A DNA stretch of 64,000 nt from Verrucomicrobiota bacterium (GCA_022711435.1 JAKLFB010000034.1:1-64000), one strand, 5' to 3'; shown: positions 54,439 to 63,917, counted from the stretch's first letter. A program made the numbers and translations. Notes: generated by a model not told the origin, from the letters alone.

Positions 54439-56724
54439 ATGGACAGCCCCGTGAGCCAGTTCGGGCGGCGCATCGCGGCGGGGGAAGGCGGGCCGGCTGA
54501 ATTGCTGGGAGCGGCAGCGGCGCTGGGATTTGTCAGCATGCTGGCCCAGCTGGCGCTCCTGCGCGAGCTGCTCACGGCCTTCCAGGGCAACGAGCTCACC
54601 CTGGCGATCGTTCTGGGCAACTGGCTTCTGCTGACAGGGCTGGGCGCTGCCCTGGAACGGTGGACACCGGAGCGCGGGCTGAGCCGAAGGACGATCTCAG
54701 CGGGCTTGATCCTGGTCGCGATTCTGCCCTTGATCCAGACGCTGGCGGTTCGGGGGGGGCGCAACGTCTTCTTCCCGCGGGGTGTGGCATTGAGCCTGGC
54801 GGAGACCGCGCTGGGCAGCCTGGCGGTCCTGGCGCCATTCTGTCTGCTCTCTGGATTCTGCCTGACGCGGGCCAGCGCGTGGCTGGATTCCACCGGGCGG
54901 AAACGGAGGGGATTGGGATCGGTGTATGCAGCGGATTGCCTGGGTAGCGGGGCGGGAGGCGCGGCGTTCATGGGAGGGCTGGCGGGCGGGTGGGATCATT
55001 TTGCGATGCTGGGAGGCGCAGCCTTGATGTGTCTGGCGGGAGCCGGAGCGATGGCGTGGCGGTCGCGGTGGCGGTCGGGCTTGGGCGGAGCGGGGATCCT
55101 CGCAGCGGCGATGGCGATCGCTCTGGGGTGGGGGCAGATCGATGCGCGCTCGACCGCCTGGCAGTTCCACCCCCAGCGGGTGGTCGATCGATCCCACTCG
55201 CCCTACGGGCGATGGGTGGTCACCGAAACGGGCGGCCAGTACAACCTGTTCGAGAACGGCCTGCCCGTGTGGACCAGCCAGAACACCGAGGCCGTCGAGG
55301 AGACGGTCCATTTCGCGATGGGGCAGCGGCCGGCGGCGCGAAAGGTCTTGCTGATCGGCGGAGGGGTTGCCGGCACCGCGATCGAGGCGCTCAAGTACGG
55401 GATCGAGTCGGTTCACTATATCGAGCTCGATCCGCGCGCGCTGGAGCTGGGCGCGCGGTTTCTGCCGGGCCGGCTGGCCGACTCTCGAATCCGCGTCGCG
55501 ATCGATGATGGCCGGGCGTTCCTGGGAGAGGCTCGCGACCGCTTCGATGTCGTGATCGTCGACATGCCAGAGCCGGTCACGCTGCAGTTCAACCGGTATT
55601 ACACCGTCGAGTTTTTCACCACGGCGCGCGCGGCGATGGCCCCGGACGGCGTGCTGGCATTCGCCTTGGGCCGTTACGAAAACTCGATCGGCCCCGAGCT
55701 GGCCGCGCTGCTGGCCTCGGCGGCGCGGACGGCCGAGTCGGTCTTCGGCCATGTCCGGCTCCTGCCGGGAGGGCGCGTCTTTTTTCTGGCGTCCGACGCC
55801 CCGCTGGAGACCGATGTTGCGGGCATCCTGGAGGAGCAGCGGGTGCCGGTGCAGCACATGAAACGCGGATATCTCGCGGCGGCGCTGGCGCCGGACCGGC
55901 TGGCCCAGGTCGAGGATGCCGCACGGCAGCCCGCCCGGCTCAACCGGGATTTTCATCCGGTTCTTTTCATTTATCAGCTGCGCCATTGGCTCAGCCAGCA
56001 CGCGGCGCCGGCAGGATTGCTGGCAGCGCTGCCTGTCGTGGGAATGGGAGTGTATTTGACGAGGCTGCGGGCGGTGACGGGCGTGGTCTTTGCGTCGGGA
56101 TTCGCCGCGTCGACGATCCAGGTGGTTCTGCTGCTTGGCTTTCAGGTCTTGTGGGGGTCGCTTTACCAGCAGGCCGGCTGGGTGATCACCCTGTTCATGG
56201 CCGGCATGGCGGCTGGAGCGTGGGCTGGGAATCGGTTCGGAGACGAGCCAGCCCCTGCCGATGCCGCAGGTCGTCTCATCGACGGCCACCGGGTCGATCG
56301 CCCGACGATGCGGCTGGTCCTTGCGGCATTTGCAGCCGCCATCGCTGCGGCCGCGGCGCCCGCCTTGCTCGCCGCGCTCCGCTCCGGGCTGATGGGCGGC
56401 AGGGCCGCCGGATGGACGCAGATGATCATTCCGATCGCCGCGTTCGTGTTCGCGGCGCTTTCGGGCGCGCAGTTCTCGATGGCGGCCAAAATCGAGGGGG
56501 GGCCGCCATCGAGCACGGCGGCGCGGCTGTATGGGGCGGATTTCGCCGGGGCGTGCCTGGGCGCGTATGTTGCGGGGGCGGTCCTGGTCCCCTGGCTGGG
56601 GATCCCGGCGGTCTGCTACGGGGCAGCAGGCATGGTGGCATGCGCCGCGGCGAACCTGGCCCTGAACCGCCTCCGGCAGGGCGCGGCGCGCAGGCCGGCA
56701 ACCATCTCGCGAGGAAGCTTATGA
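54439..56724 (+). CDS. Multi-membrane-helix spermidine synthase-like protein
   Basis: 761 residues: N-terminal membrane helices (about 20-215), a central spermidine-synthase-like Rossmann domain (about 240-480) and C-terminal helices (about 520-750). The nucleotide motif reads VLLIGGGVAGTAIEALKYG instead of GGGDG, the ribose-binding strand is VHYIELDP, and the usual catalytic Asp region is VIVDMPEPVTLQFNRYYTVEFF. Polyamine synthesis is therefore unlikely; this is the poorly understood membrane-fused group. Its stop overlaps the next start (ATGA). It sits inside the AmmeMemoRadiSam cluster. Confidence 0.85.
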   Translation: MDSPVSQFGRRIAAGEGGPAELLGAAAALGFVSMLAQLALLRELLTAFQGNELTLAIVLGNWLLLTGLGAALERWTPERGLSRRTISAGLILVAILPLIQTLAVRGGRNVFFPRGVALSLAETALGSLAVLAPFCLLSGFCLTRASAWLDSTGRKRRGLGSVYAADCLGSGAGGAAFMGGLAGGWDHFAMLGGAALMCLAGAGAMAWRSRWRSGLGGAGILAAAMAIALGWGQIDARSTAWQFHPQRVVDRSHSPYGRWVVTETGGQYNLFENGLPVWTSQNTEAVEETVHFAMGQRPAARKVLLIGGGVAGTAIEALKYGIESVHYIELDPRALELGARFLPGRLADSRIRVAIDDGRAFLGEARDRFDVVIVDMPEPVTLQFNRYYTVEFFTTARAAMAPDGVLAFALGRYENSIGPELAALLASAARTAESVFGHVRLLPGGRVFFLASDAPLETDVAGILEEQRVPVQHMKRGYLAAALAPDRLAQVEDAARQPARLNRDFHPVLFIYQLRHWLSQHAAPAGLLAALPVVGMGVYLTRLRAVTGVVFASGFAASTIQVVLLLGFQVLWGSLYQQAGWVITLFMAGMAAGAWAGNRFGDEPAPADAAGRLIDGHRVDRPTMRLVLAAFAAAIAAAAAPALLAALRSGLMGGRAAGWTQMIIPIAAFVFAALSGAQFSMAAKIEGGPPSSTAARLYGADFAGACLGAYVAGAVLVPWLGIPAVCYGAAGMVACAAANLALNRLRQGAARRPATISRGSL

Positions 56725-56999
56725 ACCGGATGAACAAGCGGCTCTTGAAGGTGGTGCGGTGGACGGGCTGGCCTCTGTTTCCCCTGGTGATGGCGTTTCT
56801 GGCCACGGGCTACATGATCAGCGGCCGCTTCGGCATGGGCCGCTGGATGGACGAGCAATCGGCCCTGGCGCTCCACAAGCTCTTGCACGGCCCGCTTATC
56901 CTGCTGGTCCTTGTTCATTCCCTGCCCGCCATGTATCTTGCCTGGAAGCGATCGAGATGGATCCGAAACCGCCAGCCCAGCCAGACGCTGCCCCCGTGA
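56721..56999 (+). CDS. Small two-helix membrane protein, possible b-type cytochrome piece
   Basis: 92 residues from ATG 56721, with GAGGAAG upstream. Two helices: GWPLFPLVMAFLATGYMISG and HGPLILLVLVHSLPAMYLAW. Histidines in ALHKLLHGP and LVHSLP could ligate heme, as in DUF4405/cytochrome b561-like halves; this is an inference. It overlaps both neighbours and is translationally coupled between the membrane synthase-like protein and the radical SAM enzyme. Confidence 0.72.
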   Translation: MNRMNKRLLKVVRWTGWPLFPLVMAFLATGYMISGRFGMGRWMDEQSALALHKLLHGPLILLVLVHSLPAMYLAWKRSRWIRNRQPSQTLPP

Positions 57000-58291
57000 A
57001 TCCGGCGCCGGCAACCCGCCCCGATCCCGCCCCGGCTTGGTCCCGGCGGCAGTGGCTCAAGCTGGGCGCGGCCGGATGCGCCGGGCTGGCTGGGACCGGC
57101 TCGTTCTTCTCGTGGCTCCGCCAATGGGGCGCCGATGCCGCGCCCGCCGACATCTTTCCCGGCGACGCCCCGCGAGGCGAGCTCTGGGAGCTGTGGCAGC
57201 GGCGCGGCTGGGCGCGCGAAGCGCTGCATTACCTCAAGCTCGGGCGCAACGTCCAATGCAAGATCTGCCCGAACAACTGCCTGCTCGAGCCGGGCGACCG
57301 CAGCCACTGCCGCAACCGGGTCAACCAGGGCGGGACCTTGTACACGCTCGCGTTCGGCAATCCGTGCACGCTCCACATCGATCCGGTCGAGAAGAAGCCC
57401 CTGTTCCATTTCCTGCCGGGCAGCCCGACCTTCTCGCTGGCCACCTCCGGCTGCGTGTTCCGCTGCCTCAATTGCCAGAACTGGGAGATCTCGCAGAAGA
57501 AACCCGAGGAAACGAAGGACCCCCGGGGAGCGGAATACCGGCTCCGCCCGCCCCTGCCCCCCGCCCTGACCCTCGACCAGTTGCGAACGCTGAGCCTGTT
57601 CCCCGACGATCTGGCGGCCGTGGCCGAATCGCTGGGCTGCCCCTCCGTGTCCTACACTTATTCGGAACCGACCGCGTATTACGAATACACCCTGGAATCC
57701 TGCCGGGCTGTCCACGCCCGCAAGCGCAAGAACGTCCTGGTCAGCTGCGGGTCGATCAACGAGCGGCCGCTGCGCGACCTGGCAGCTCACGTGGATGCAG
57801 CCCATGTGGATCTGAAGGGATTCGACGACGGCATCTATCGGAAGCTCAACTCGGGCCGGCTGCAGCCGATCCTCGACACCCTGGTCACCCTCCGGTCCAT
57901 GGGTGTCTGGCTCGAGGTGATTCACCTGATGGTCCCCACCTACACCGACGACCTCGAACTGACGCGCCGGCTGTGCGGCTGGCTGGTCCAGAACCTTGGC
58001 CCGGACACGCCCCTCCATTTCTCGAGGTTCCATCCGCAGCACAAGCTCGCTTACCTGCCGCCGACGCCGATCGACACGCTCGTGAAGGCGCGCGACATCG
58101 GGCGCGACGCCGGGCTGCGGCACGTCTACATCGGCAACGTGACCGGCGTGCCCGAGGCCGAAACAACGTTTTGCCCAAGCTGCCGGAAGGCCGTGATCGA
58201 GCGGGACATCTTTTCGATCCGGACGTTCCATCTCGACAAAGGCCGCTGCCGGTTCTGCCAGACAGCGATCGCCGGAGTCTGGTCGGCGTGA
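56957..58291 (+). CDS. AmmeMemoRadiSam radical SAM enzyme with Tat-like leader
   Basis: 444 residues from ATG 56957. The N-terminus is Pro-rich, then WSRRQWLKLGAAGCAGLAG, close to a twin-arginine signal with a following hydrophobic stretch. The radical SAM cluster is SGCVFRCLNCQNW (C-x3-C-x2-C, about 165-172). An upstream CKICPNNC and a C-terminal FCPSCRKA...CRFC pair supply extra Cys sites, both typical of the AmmeMemoRadiSam enzyme family. Reaction is unknown. Together with the fused MEMO-AMMECR1 protein the system is complete. Confidence 0.9.
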   Translation: MDPKPPAQPDAAPVNPAPATRPDPAPAWSRRQWLKLGAAGCAGLAGTGSFFSWLRQWGADAAPADIFPGDAPRGELWELWQRRGWAREALHYLKLGRNVQCKICPNNCLLEPGDRSHCRNRVNQGGTLYTLAFGNPCTLHIDPVEKKPLFHFLPGSPTFSLATSGCVFRCLNCQNWEISQKKPEETKDPRGAEYRLRPPLPPALTLDQLRTLSLFPDDLAAVAESLGCPSVSYTYSEPTAYYEYTLESCRAVHARKRKNVLVSCGSINERPLRDLAAHVDAAHVDLKGFDDGIYRKLNSGRLQPILDTLVTLRSMGVWLEVIHLMVPTYTDDLELTRRLCGWLVQNLGPDTPLHFSRFHPQHKLAYLPPTPIDTLVKARDIGRDAGLRHVYIGNVTGVPEAETTFCPSCRKAVIERDIFSIRTFHLDKGRCRFCQTAIAGVWSA

Positions 58292-58374
58292 GCCCCTCCC
58301 GCGCACATCGAGACCAGCGTGATTGAATCCGGACAACGGAATCGACACTCTGCCTGCAGCCAGGGATCGGGGGC

Positions 58375-58971
58375 TTATCCTTCCTGCCCGGCGGGGGCCG
58401 GCGCCGAATGGGCAGGGCGGTCCATGTCGGGGCCGCCAGGGCGCCAGATCAGCTCGCCGGTCTCTTTGTTCCAGCGCCGGGTGCGAACCGACAGCCGATG
58501 CTCGCCATGGCAGCTGGTGCAGGAGGGCCGCGGGGCGGATCCGGCACCGAGGACGGATGCGTGGTCGGCCACCGGCTCGAGATCCCGCGCCGGATGGCAT
58601 TCCATGCAGAACCCATGAATCCGGTCCGCGGGGAACATCCGGTCCGGCGCGGTCAAGCCATCCTCGTCGGCGCTATGGGCATCGGAGAGCCCGTGGCATT
58701 GTTCGCAGCCAACGCCGGCCTTGGCGTGGGCCTGGGTGAGGCTCTCGGACTGGAAGTTGATGTGGCAGACGTAGCAATAGGAGTTGTCGGCGGGAGCGTC
58801 GGCAGGCTGGCCCGACGCCGCCGGCGCGGACAAGGCAGATGGAGCGGCTGTCGGGGCGGGATGGAGCGCAGGAGGAGGCGTCTGCGGCTGAGCACACCCG
58901 GCCAGCAGGAGGACGAGGCCGGGCCAGGCGAAGCGAGCGGGCAGCGATGAGCGCCAGGATCCGTCAGACAT
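58375..58971 (-). CDS. Tetraheme c-type cytochrome lipoprotein
   Basis: 198 residues from ATG 58971. The leader ends LLLAGC, a lipobox. Four heme-binding motifs are present: CYVCH, CEQCH, CMECH and CTSCH, arranged as in small NrfH/c3-type electron carriers. It is anchored in the periplasm. It overlaps the upstream aldo/keto reductase gene by 8 bases and converges on the radical SAM gene, 83 bases away. Confidence 0.9.
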   Translation of the reverse strand: MSDGSWRSSLPARFAWPGLVLLLAGCAQPQTPPPALHPAPTAAPSALSAPAASGQPADAPADNSYCYVCHINFQSESLTQAHAKAGVGCEQCHGLSDAHSADEDGLTAPDRMFPADRIHGFCMECHPARDLEPVADHASVLGAGSAPRPSCTSCHGEHRLSVRTRRWNKETGELIWRPGGPDMDRPAHSAPAPAGQEG

Positions 58972-60100
58972 ACTCCCAGTCCTTGAGCCACCGGTACTGT
59001 GCGGGAAGGTTGGCCCACATCTGGCGGCCGGCCGCGTCGAGCTCCTCGCGCTCGGCCAGATCCAGCTCGCGGCGCTCCCGGACGGCTCGGACGGCGTTGT
59101 CGACCTGATGGACGCTGATGAGGCCGGGAATGGGCGCCGTAATCGCCGGGTTGCCGAGGATGTAACGGAGGGCGAGCCGGGCGCGGCGGTCATCGGCCTC
59201 GGCGGCGGCATGATCGGGTGAGCCGTCCCCCTGGAAGAGCGAATTGCTGGCGAATGGTTTGATGCCCAGCACGCCGACGTCGTGCTTGCGGATGGCGTCG
59301 AACAGGCTGTCGGCCGGCAGCTCTTTGGATTGGGATGTGTAAGGGGTGACAAGGACCTGGATGACGTCGGGGTAGGTTTCGATCAGGCGTTTGGCCCAGG
59401 GCCGATCATGGGTGGAGATGCCGGTGAAACGGCAGAGACCACGCTGGCGGGCCAGGGTCAGCGCCTCGAGCATCTGGTCGGTCTCGGCCTGGGTATGGAG
59501 GCTGCCGCGCTCGTGGGCCATGATGCGCCAGACATCGGCGTATTCGAGGCCGGTCTCGCGCAGCCCTTTCTCGAGGAGTCCAACGAGAAAGCGGGCCTGG
59601 CGGTGGTCGGGATGGCGCATTTCCTGGGCGCCCATGGACCAGCAGAGATACATTCGGTCTCGGCGGCCCCGGAGGGCGCGGGCGTATGCGTAAGGCTCGG
59701 CGGCCCCGGCAAAATCGATGCAGTTGATCCCGGCATCGATGCACCGGCTGATGACATCATGGCGGTTCCGATGAAACCGCTCGAGGTCGGCGTCGTTGCC
59801 GCGGAGATCCTCGCAACTGGCGAACGCTTCCTGGCTGCCGATGATCTTTTCGATCCGCTTCCAATGGCCGCCGAGGCAGACGGCGGAGACCCACAGGCCC
59901 GTTTTCCCCAAGCGCCGGTATTCCATGCCGGGCTGGTAGCTGCGGGTGCGCCGGACCTCGCGCGCCACGCTGGCGGACTGAGCCGAGGGCGCACCCGAGA
60001 CGGCGCAGAGCATGCCGGTGGTTGCCAGGGCGCTGTCCAGCAGGAACTCGCGCCGATTCAATGAACCGAGCCGGGAAGCGGGAGAGTCAGGATGTTGCAT
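58964..60100 (-). CDS. Tat-exported aldo/keto reductase family protein
   Basis: 378 residues. The leader SLNRREFLLDSALATTGMLC has a twin-arginine motif. The core is an aldo/keto reductase (MEYRRLGKTGLWVSAVCLGG; GINCIDFAGAAEPYA; IPGLISVHQVDNAV). In the usual tetrad Asp-Tyr-Lys-His, the Asp and Tyr are DFAGAAEPYAY; I cannot place a clear Lys, so the activity is uncertain. Translational coupling to the tetraheme cytochrome suggests electron transfer between them. Confidence 0.85.
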   Translation of the reverse strand: MQHPDSPASRLGSLNRREFLLDSALATTGMLCAVSGAPSAQSASVAREVRRTRSYQPGMEYRRLGKTGLWVSAVCLGGHWKRIEKIIGSQEAFASCEDLRGNDADLERFHRNRHDVISRCIDAGINCIDFAGAAEPYAYARALRGRRDRMYLCWSMGAQEMRHPDHRQARFLVGLLEKGLRETGLEYADVWRIMAHERGSLHTQAETDQMLEALTLARQRGLCRFTGISTHDRPWAKRLIETYPDVIQVLVTPYTSQSKELPADSLFDAIRKHDVGVLGIKPFASNSLFQGDGSPDHAAAEADDRRARLALRYILGNPAITAPIPGLISVHQVDNAVRAVRERRELDLAEREELDAAGRQMWANLPAQYRWLKDWEYV

Positions 60101-60220
60101 AAGAGTCCGTGCATCGACGATGGATCATTGAACCAGAACGGGCCCGGCAAGTCGAGGGGCAAAGAGAGCGAAGAAACGCTCCCCAAGAGCGGGCGGGTGG
60201 GATAGGCTGAGGGCAGCATC

Positions 60221-63200
60221 GTGGAGAAGGGCTGGTCAATAAAATGGGCGGCGTGGACGGGAGCCTGGTTCTCGGAGAGCGGCGCGTGGCTGGCTCCGGG
60301 GGCGGGCCTTTTCCTGGCAGGCCTGCTTTGGATGGCCGGGCGGATGCGCCGGGCGGAGCGCCGGACAACGGCGGGAGCAGGATGGGCGGCGAATTTTCTG
60401 GGAGGCGCGCTTTTCTGTCTGGCCCGGTGGTGCTGGCCCGCGGGAAGCGAGGCGGGCTGGCTCGTGCTGGGGCTCGGGGCGGCCGCGCTCGCGAGCGTGC
60501 TGGCGGGCTCGGCGTTTGCGTCGGCGGCAGTCGTGGCGGCGCGGTTCAAGCCGGGCCGCCAGGGCTGGTGGTCCGGCTGGGGGGCGGCGGGACTGAGCCT
60601 GATCTTGCTGGCGCCCCTGACCGTAAGCATGGGTCCTTGGGGATTGATGGCGATCAGCCGGCTCTGGCTGGCCAAGGCAAACCCCGACGCGGCCGGCCAA
60701 TGGGTGACCGACGAGGAAAACAATTTCCGGTTCCGCGTACCCGGATCTCCCTGGATGCAGGTCGATCCCCAGCGGATCAGCGCCCAAGGCAACCTCGCTT
60801 TCATGCGCGTCCAGCCCAATGTGTTCGTGTTCCTGATCGCCGAGAATGTCGGGATCGATGCCGAGCTGGACAATGTGCAGCTGTGGGAGATCGCCAAGGA
60901 GAACCTCGAGCTCGGCGGCGCCGCGGTCCGGCACACCCGCACCACGGAGCGCGAGCGCCAAGGATTGGCCGGGATCGAGGCGGAGACCGAGCTGCGGATG
61001 CTCGGCCAGAGGCTGGTCTATCTGCACTGGCTGTGCGCCACCAACGGCTATGCCTACCAGCTCATCGCATTCGGCCGCATGGCGGAGAAGGAGCAGATGT
61101 TCCAGGAGGCAGACCGGGTGTTTGGAGGGTTCGAGATGATCGATCCGACGCGTCAAGCGCCACCGGCAGGAGGCGGCTCCCCGGACTTCGAATCCCCGCG
61201 CTATGGGTATCGGGTGCGGATCAAGGACTCGCTCTGGCAGCAATGGGATACCCTGGCGCAGGACATCCCCGAGGCCGAGTTCGGCTGCCTCCACCCGCAA
61301 TCGGGCGCGTTCATCGTCGTGCCGATCAGCCTGCTGGGCCGCAAGCCGCCCCCAGAGCACGTCCATGCCGCGCTGCTGGCGCTCATGGGGATCCAGGAGG
61401 CGGATCCGGTCCTGGCGCATTCCCAACCCGCAACGAATGGCGTGGTATCGGGTATCGAGATGGACTTCGAGCGGACGTGGAAGGAGCAGGCCTACAAATA
61501 CCGGGTCCGGCTCATGCATCGGAACGGCTTCGCCTGGCTGGCATCGGCCTGGATCGACTCGAAGGCTACGAATGCGGCAGGGCTGCTCGAGGAGGCGATG
61601 GGCCGGATGGAATTCGATGCGGGTCCAGCGACGGCGCTGGACCTCGAGCAGCTCTCTCCGCGGGAGCGGTCCGCACACGCGGTTTTTTTCCGATCCTTGG
61701 CGCGCCGGGCTGGACAGCAGAGGGCTCTCGATGATGCCTGGGTTCATTTGGATCTGGCGCTGCGGCTGGCGCCCGATGATGAGACAACCCTGGCGGACTG
61801 GTGGATCGTGTCGAGACGGCTCAGCCGATATCGAGAGGCGCTGCAGACCTGCGAAGAGCTGCTGGGCAGGGGGGCGCCCGCGGCGCGTTTCCGCGCGATC
61901 CAGGCCCAGTGCGAGGCGGCCCTCGAGTGGCTGCCTCGAGCCCGCGAGACGATCGCTGCGGCCCGGCGCGAGTCGCCCGAAGACACCGGCCTGGCAGCAC
62001 TCGAGCAGGCGGTGAGCTCGCGGCTCGGCGGATCCCGTCCCGAGCAGACCGCCACCCGGCTGCCGCCGGTCGATTTGCCCGACGAGCCCGCCATGCCGCT
62101 GCCCCCGCCATCGGCTCCGGGCGCAACTCGTTTCTCGAACCGCTCCCTCGCCATCGAGTTCCGCCGCGGGCAGGAGTACCGCTCGACGGAACGGGCGCGG
62201 CTGACCCTCGGGAATGACGGGCGCTGGTCTCAGATCAGCACGCTCTCGTTTCGGATCGAGCCGGCGCGCGAGGAGGTCCACATCGGCCCGGTCACCGTGC
62301 TGGACGATCGGGGGCAGCCGCTCCGGGTGCACGCGGAGACCAATGCCTGGACCGAGCCGGAGTCCCTCGAGGGCGATCGCACGCCCCTGCGAGTGTGGAT
62401 CCCGATCCCGGAGCTCGAGCCGGGACGGACGGTGGAATGGACCGTGACGCGGCGGTGGCGCCGGGCGCCGGCCGAGTTTCCCTGGCTGGAGCACTCGATG
62501 GCATCGGATCTGGCCGTCGACATCGCATGGCTGGGATTGCGCGGCAATCTCGAGGCTGTGCAGCATCGGCAGTCGGCCGGCATCGAGTTCAAGGCTTCGA
62601 AGGAGTCCCTGCGCTGGCGCTGCATTCGGCCGCCGCCCAGAATCTTCGAGCCGATGCAGCCGCCCGAAGCGGAGTTGTCTCCGACGGTTTGGATCGCTCG
62701 ATCGGGCTCGTGGCGGGAAGCGCTCGAAGCCTGGCGCCAGAGGGATCATGCCGAGGTTTCGTTGCCGAAGGAACTGGCCGACGAGGCACGCCGGATCGCG
62801 AAATCGGAGACCAGCGACCCCGGCCGCGTGGCGGCCATGGCGCAGTGGGTTCAGAGGCGCCTGGCCTTTCGTCCAAGGCCGTGGCCCGATTCCATGCACC
62901 GCCCACGGGCCGACATCCTCCGAGAAGGGGCCGGAGACAGCCTGGATCACGCGCGCCTGTTGTGGGCGCTGTTGCGGGAGGCGGCGATCCCGTCCTCGGT
63001 GGCCTTGATCCGCACGGAGGGGCCGGTCCAGCGCGACCTGGCCGATTGCGCTCAGTTTGACCACGCCGTGGTTTGCGCGCCTCGGGGCGGCGCGGAGCGG
63101 TTTTGGGATTCGAGCGAGAAGTTCGCCGACATCCGCGCTTTTCTCGCACCGGGGCTGATGGCTCGCGAGGCGCTCGTGCTCGAAGGGGCCGAGGGGCGCT

Positions 63201-63874
63201 GGTGCGATCTGCCGGCGCCAGCCATCGAGTTCTTCCGCGTCCAATGCGAGCGCGAGGTCGCCATGGGCCCCGACGGCGCGCCGCTCCGAATGCGCGACGT
63301 CGTCCGGATTGGCCGGTATCCGGCGGCGATGTGGGATCGGTGGGAATCGAGGGCCGAGGCGACCAACCGGACCGAATGGCTGAACCAGCAGCTGGCGGTG
63401 CCCGGCTGGCGGATCGAGGAGGCAGATCGGCGGCGGCTGGACGGGCCCGACAGCGCGCTCGCGTTGCGTTTCGATTGGATCCTCGACCGGCCGGGCGCGC
63501 ACGCAGCTGATCCGAGGGAATGGGCTTTGCCGGCGGTTTGGGAGCGGTTCTTCCTGCGGGTGGCTCCCGTGGCCGATCGGCGGACGCCGGTTCATGTCGC
63601 CGGACCCATCGATTTCGAGGGGCGCACTCGATGGGATATGCCCGCGAGCTGGCGCTGGCTCAATGCGGCCGAGTTCGAGGCCCGAGGGACGGGATCCCCC
63701 CTCGAGTGGTCCGTGCGCCCTGAGAAGGCCGGGGGAGGCGGGGGCCAGATCGTCCAGCGGGCTCGGCTCGCGGCCGGACGGCACCCCGCGGCTGCCTATG
63801 ACAGCCTGTACCGGTCGGTGGCGGACCTGATAGCGCGGACGGAAACGGCCTGGATCTTCGGCCGCGGAGAATAG
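60221..63874 (+). CDS. Large membrane protein with DUF3857 and transglutaminase-like domain
   Basis: 1217 residues from GTG. Four hydrophobic segments in the first 150 residues anchor it. Two similar beta modules follow (NFRFRVPGSPWMQVDPQ and YGYRVRIKDSLWQQWDT), then a TPR-like helical zone (ALDDAWVHLDLALRLAPDDE). A DUF3857 domain (RSTERARLTLGNDGRW) and a transglutaminase-like region (about 860-980) come next. The usual catalytic Cys in the G-D-C-x-D motif is Ser here (GAGDSLDHARLLWALL, about 903), so protease or transglutaminase activity is probably lost. The function is unknown; envelope assembly is possible. Confidence 0.85.
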   Translation: MEKGWSIKWAAWTGAWFSESGAWLAPGAGLFLAGLLWMAGRMRRAERRTTAGAGWAANFLGGALFCLARWCWPAGSEAGWLVLGLGAAALASVLAGSAFASAAVVAARFKPGRQGWWSGWGAAGLSLILLAPLTVSMGPWGLMAISRLWLAKANPDAAGQWVTDEENNFRFRVPGSPWMQVDPQRISAQGNLAFMRVQPNVFVFLIAENVGIDAELDNVQLWEIAKENLELGGAAVRHTRTTERERQGLAGIEAETELRMLGQRLVYLHWLCATNGYAYQLIAFGRMAEKEQMFQEADRVFGGFEMIDPTRQAPPAGGGSPDFESPRYGYRVRIKDSLWQQWDTLAQDIPEAEFGCLHPQSGAFIVVPISLLGRKPPPEHVHAALLALMGIQEADPVLAHSQPATNGVVSGIEMDFERTWKEQAYKYRVRLMHRNGFAWLASAWIDSKATNAAGLLEEAMGRMEFDAGPATALDLEQLSPRERSAHAVFFRSLARRAGQQRALDDAWVHLDLALRLAPDDETTLADWWIVSRRLSRYREALQTCEELLGRGAPAARFRAIQAQCEAALEWLPRARETIAAARRESPEDTGLAALEQAVSSRLGGSRPEQTATRLPPVDLPDEPAMPLPPPSAPGATRFSNRSLAIEFRRGQEYRSTERARLTLGNDGRWSQISTLSFRIEPAREEVHIGPVTVLDDRGQPLRVHAETNAWTEPESLEGDRTPLRVWIPIPELEPGRTVEWTVTRRWRRAPAEFPWLEHSMASDLAVDIAWLGLRGNLEAVQHRQSAGIEFKASKESLRWRCIRPPPRIFEPMQPPEAELSPTVWIARSGSWREALEAWRQRDHAEVSLPKELADEARRIAKSETSDPGRVAAMAQWVQRRLAFRPRPWPDSMHRPRADILREGAGDSLDHARLLWALLREAAIPSSVALIRTEGPVQRDLADCAQFDHAVVCAPRGGAERFWDSSEKFADIRAFLAPGLMAREALVLEGAEGRWCDLPAPAIEFFRVQCEREVAMGPDGAPLRMRDVVRIGRYPAAMWDRWESRAEATNRTEWLNQQLAVPGWRIEEADRRRLDGPDSALALRFDWILDRPGAHAADPREWALPAVWERFFLRVAPVADRRTPVHVAGPIDFEGRTRWDMPASWRWLNAAEFEARGTGSPLEWSVRPEKAGGGGGQIVQRARLAAGRHPAAAYDSLYRSVADLIARTETAWIFGRGE

Positions 63875-63881
63875 CTTGTCA

Positions 63882-63909
63882 TTGACTTTTCGGGCCGGCG
63901 GCCTAGGCT
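63882..63909 (+). promoter_or_regulatory. Promoter near the right edge
   Basis: TTGACT (63882-63887), a 16-base spacer and TAGGCT (63904-63909), then 8 bases to an ATG at 63918. Confidence 0.55.
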
Positions 63910-63917
63910 GACGGCGG

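Noticed and set aside
54439..56724. Calling the gene a polyamine biosynthesis enzyme (speE)
   Set aside because: The catalytic and nucleotide motifs deviate and the domain is embedded in a membrane protein.
60236..63784. 1182-codon antisense frame over the last large gene
   Set aside because: Its composition is typical of a GC-skew shadow, while the plus frame has membrane helices and DUF3857 motifs.
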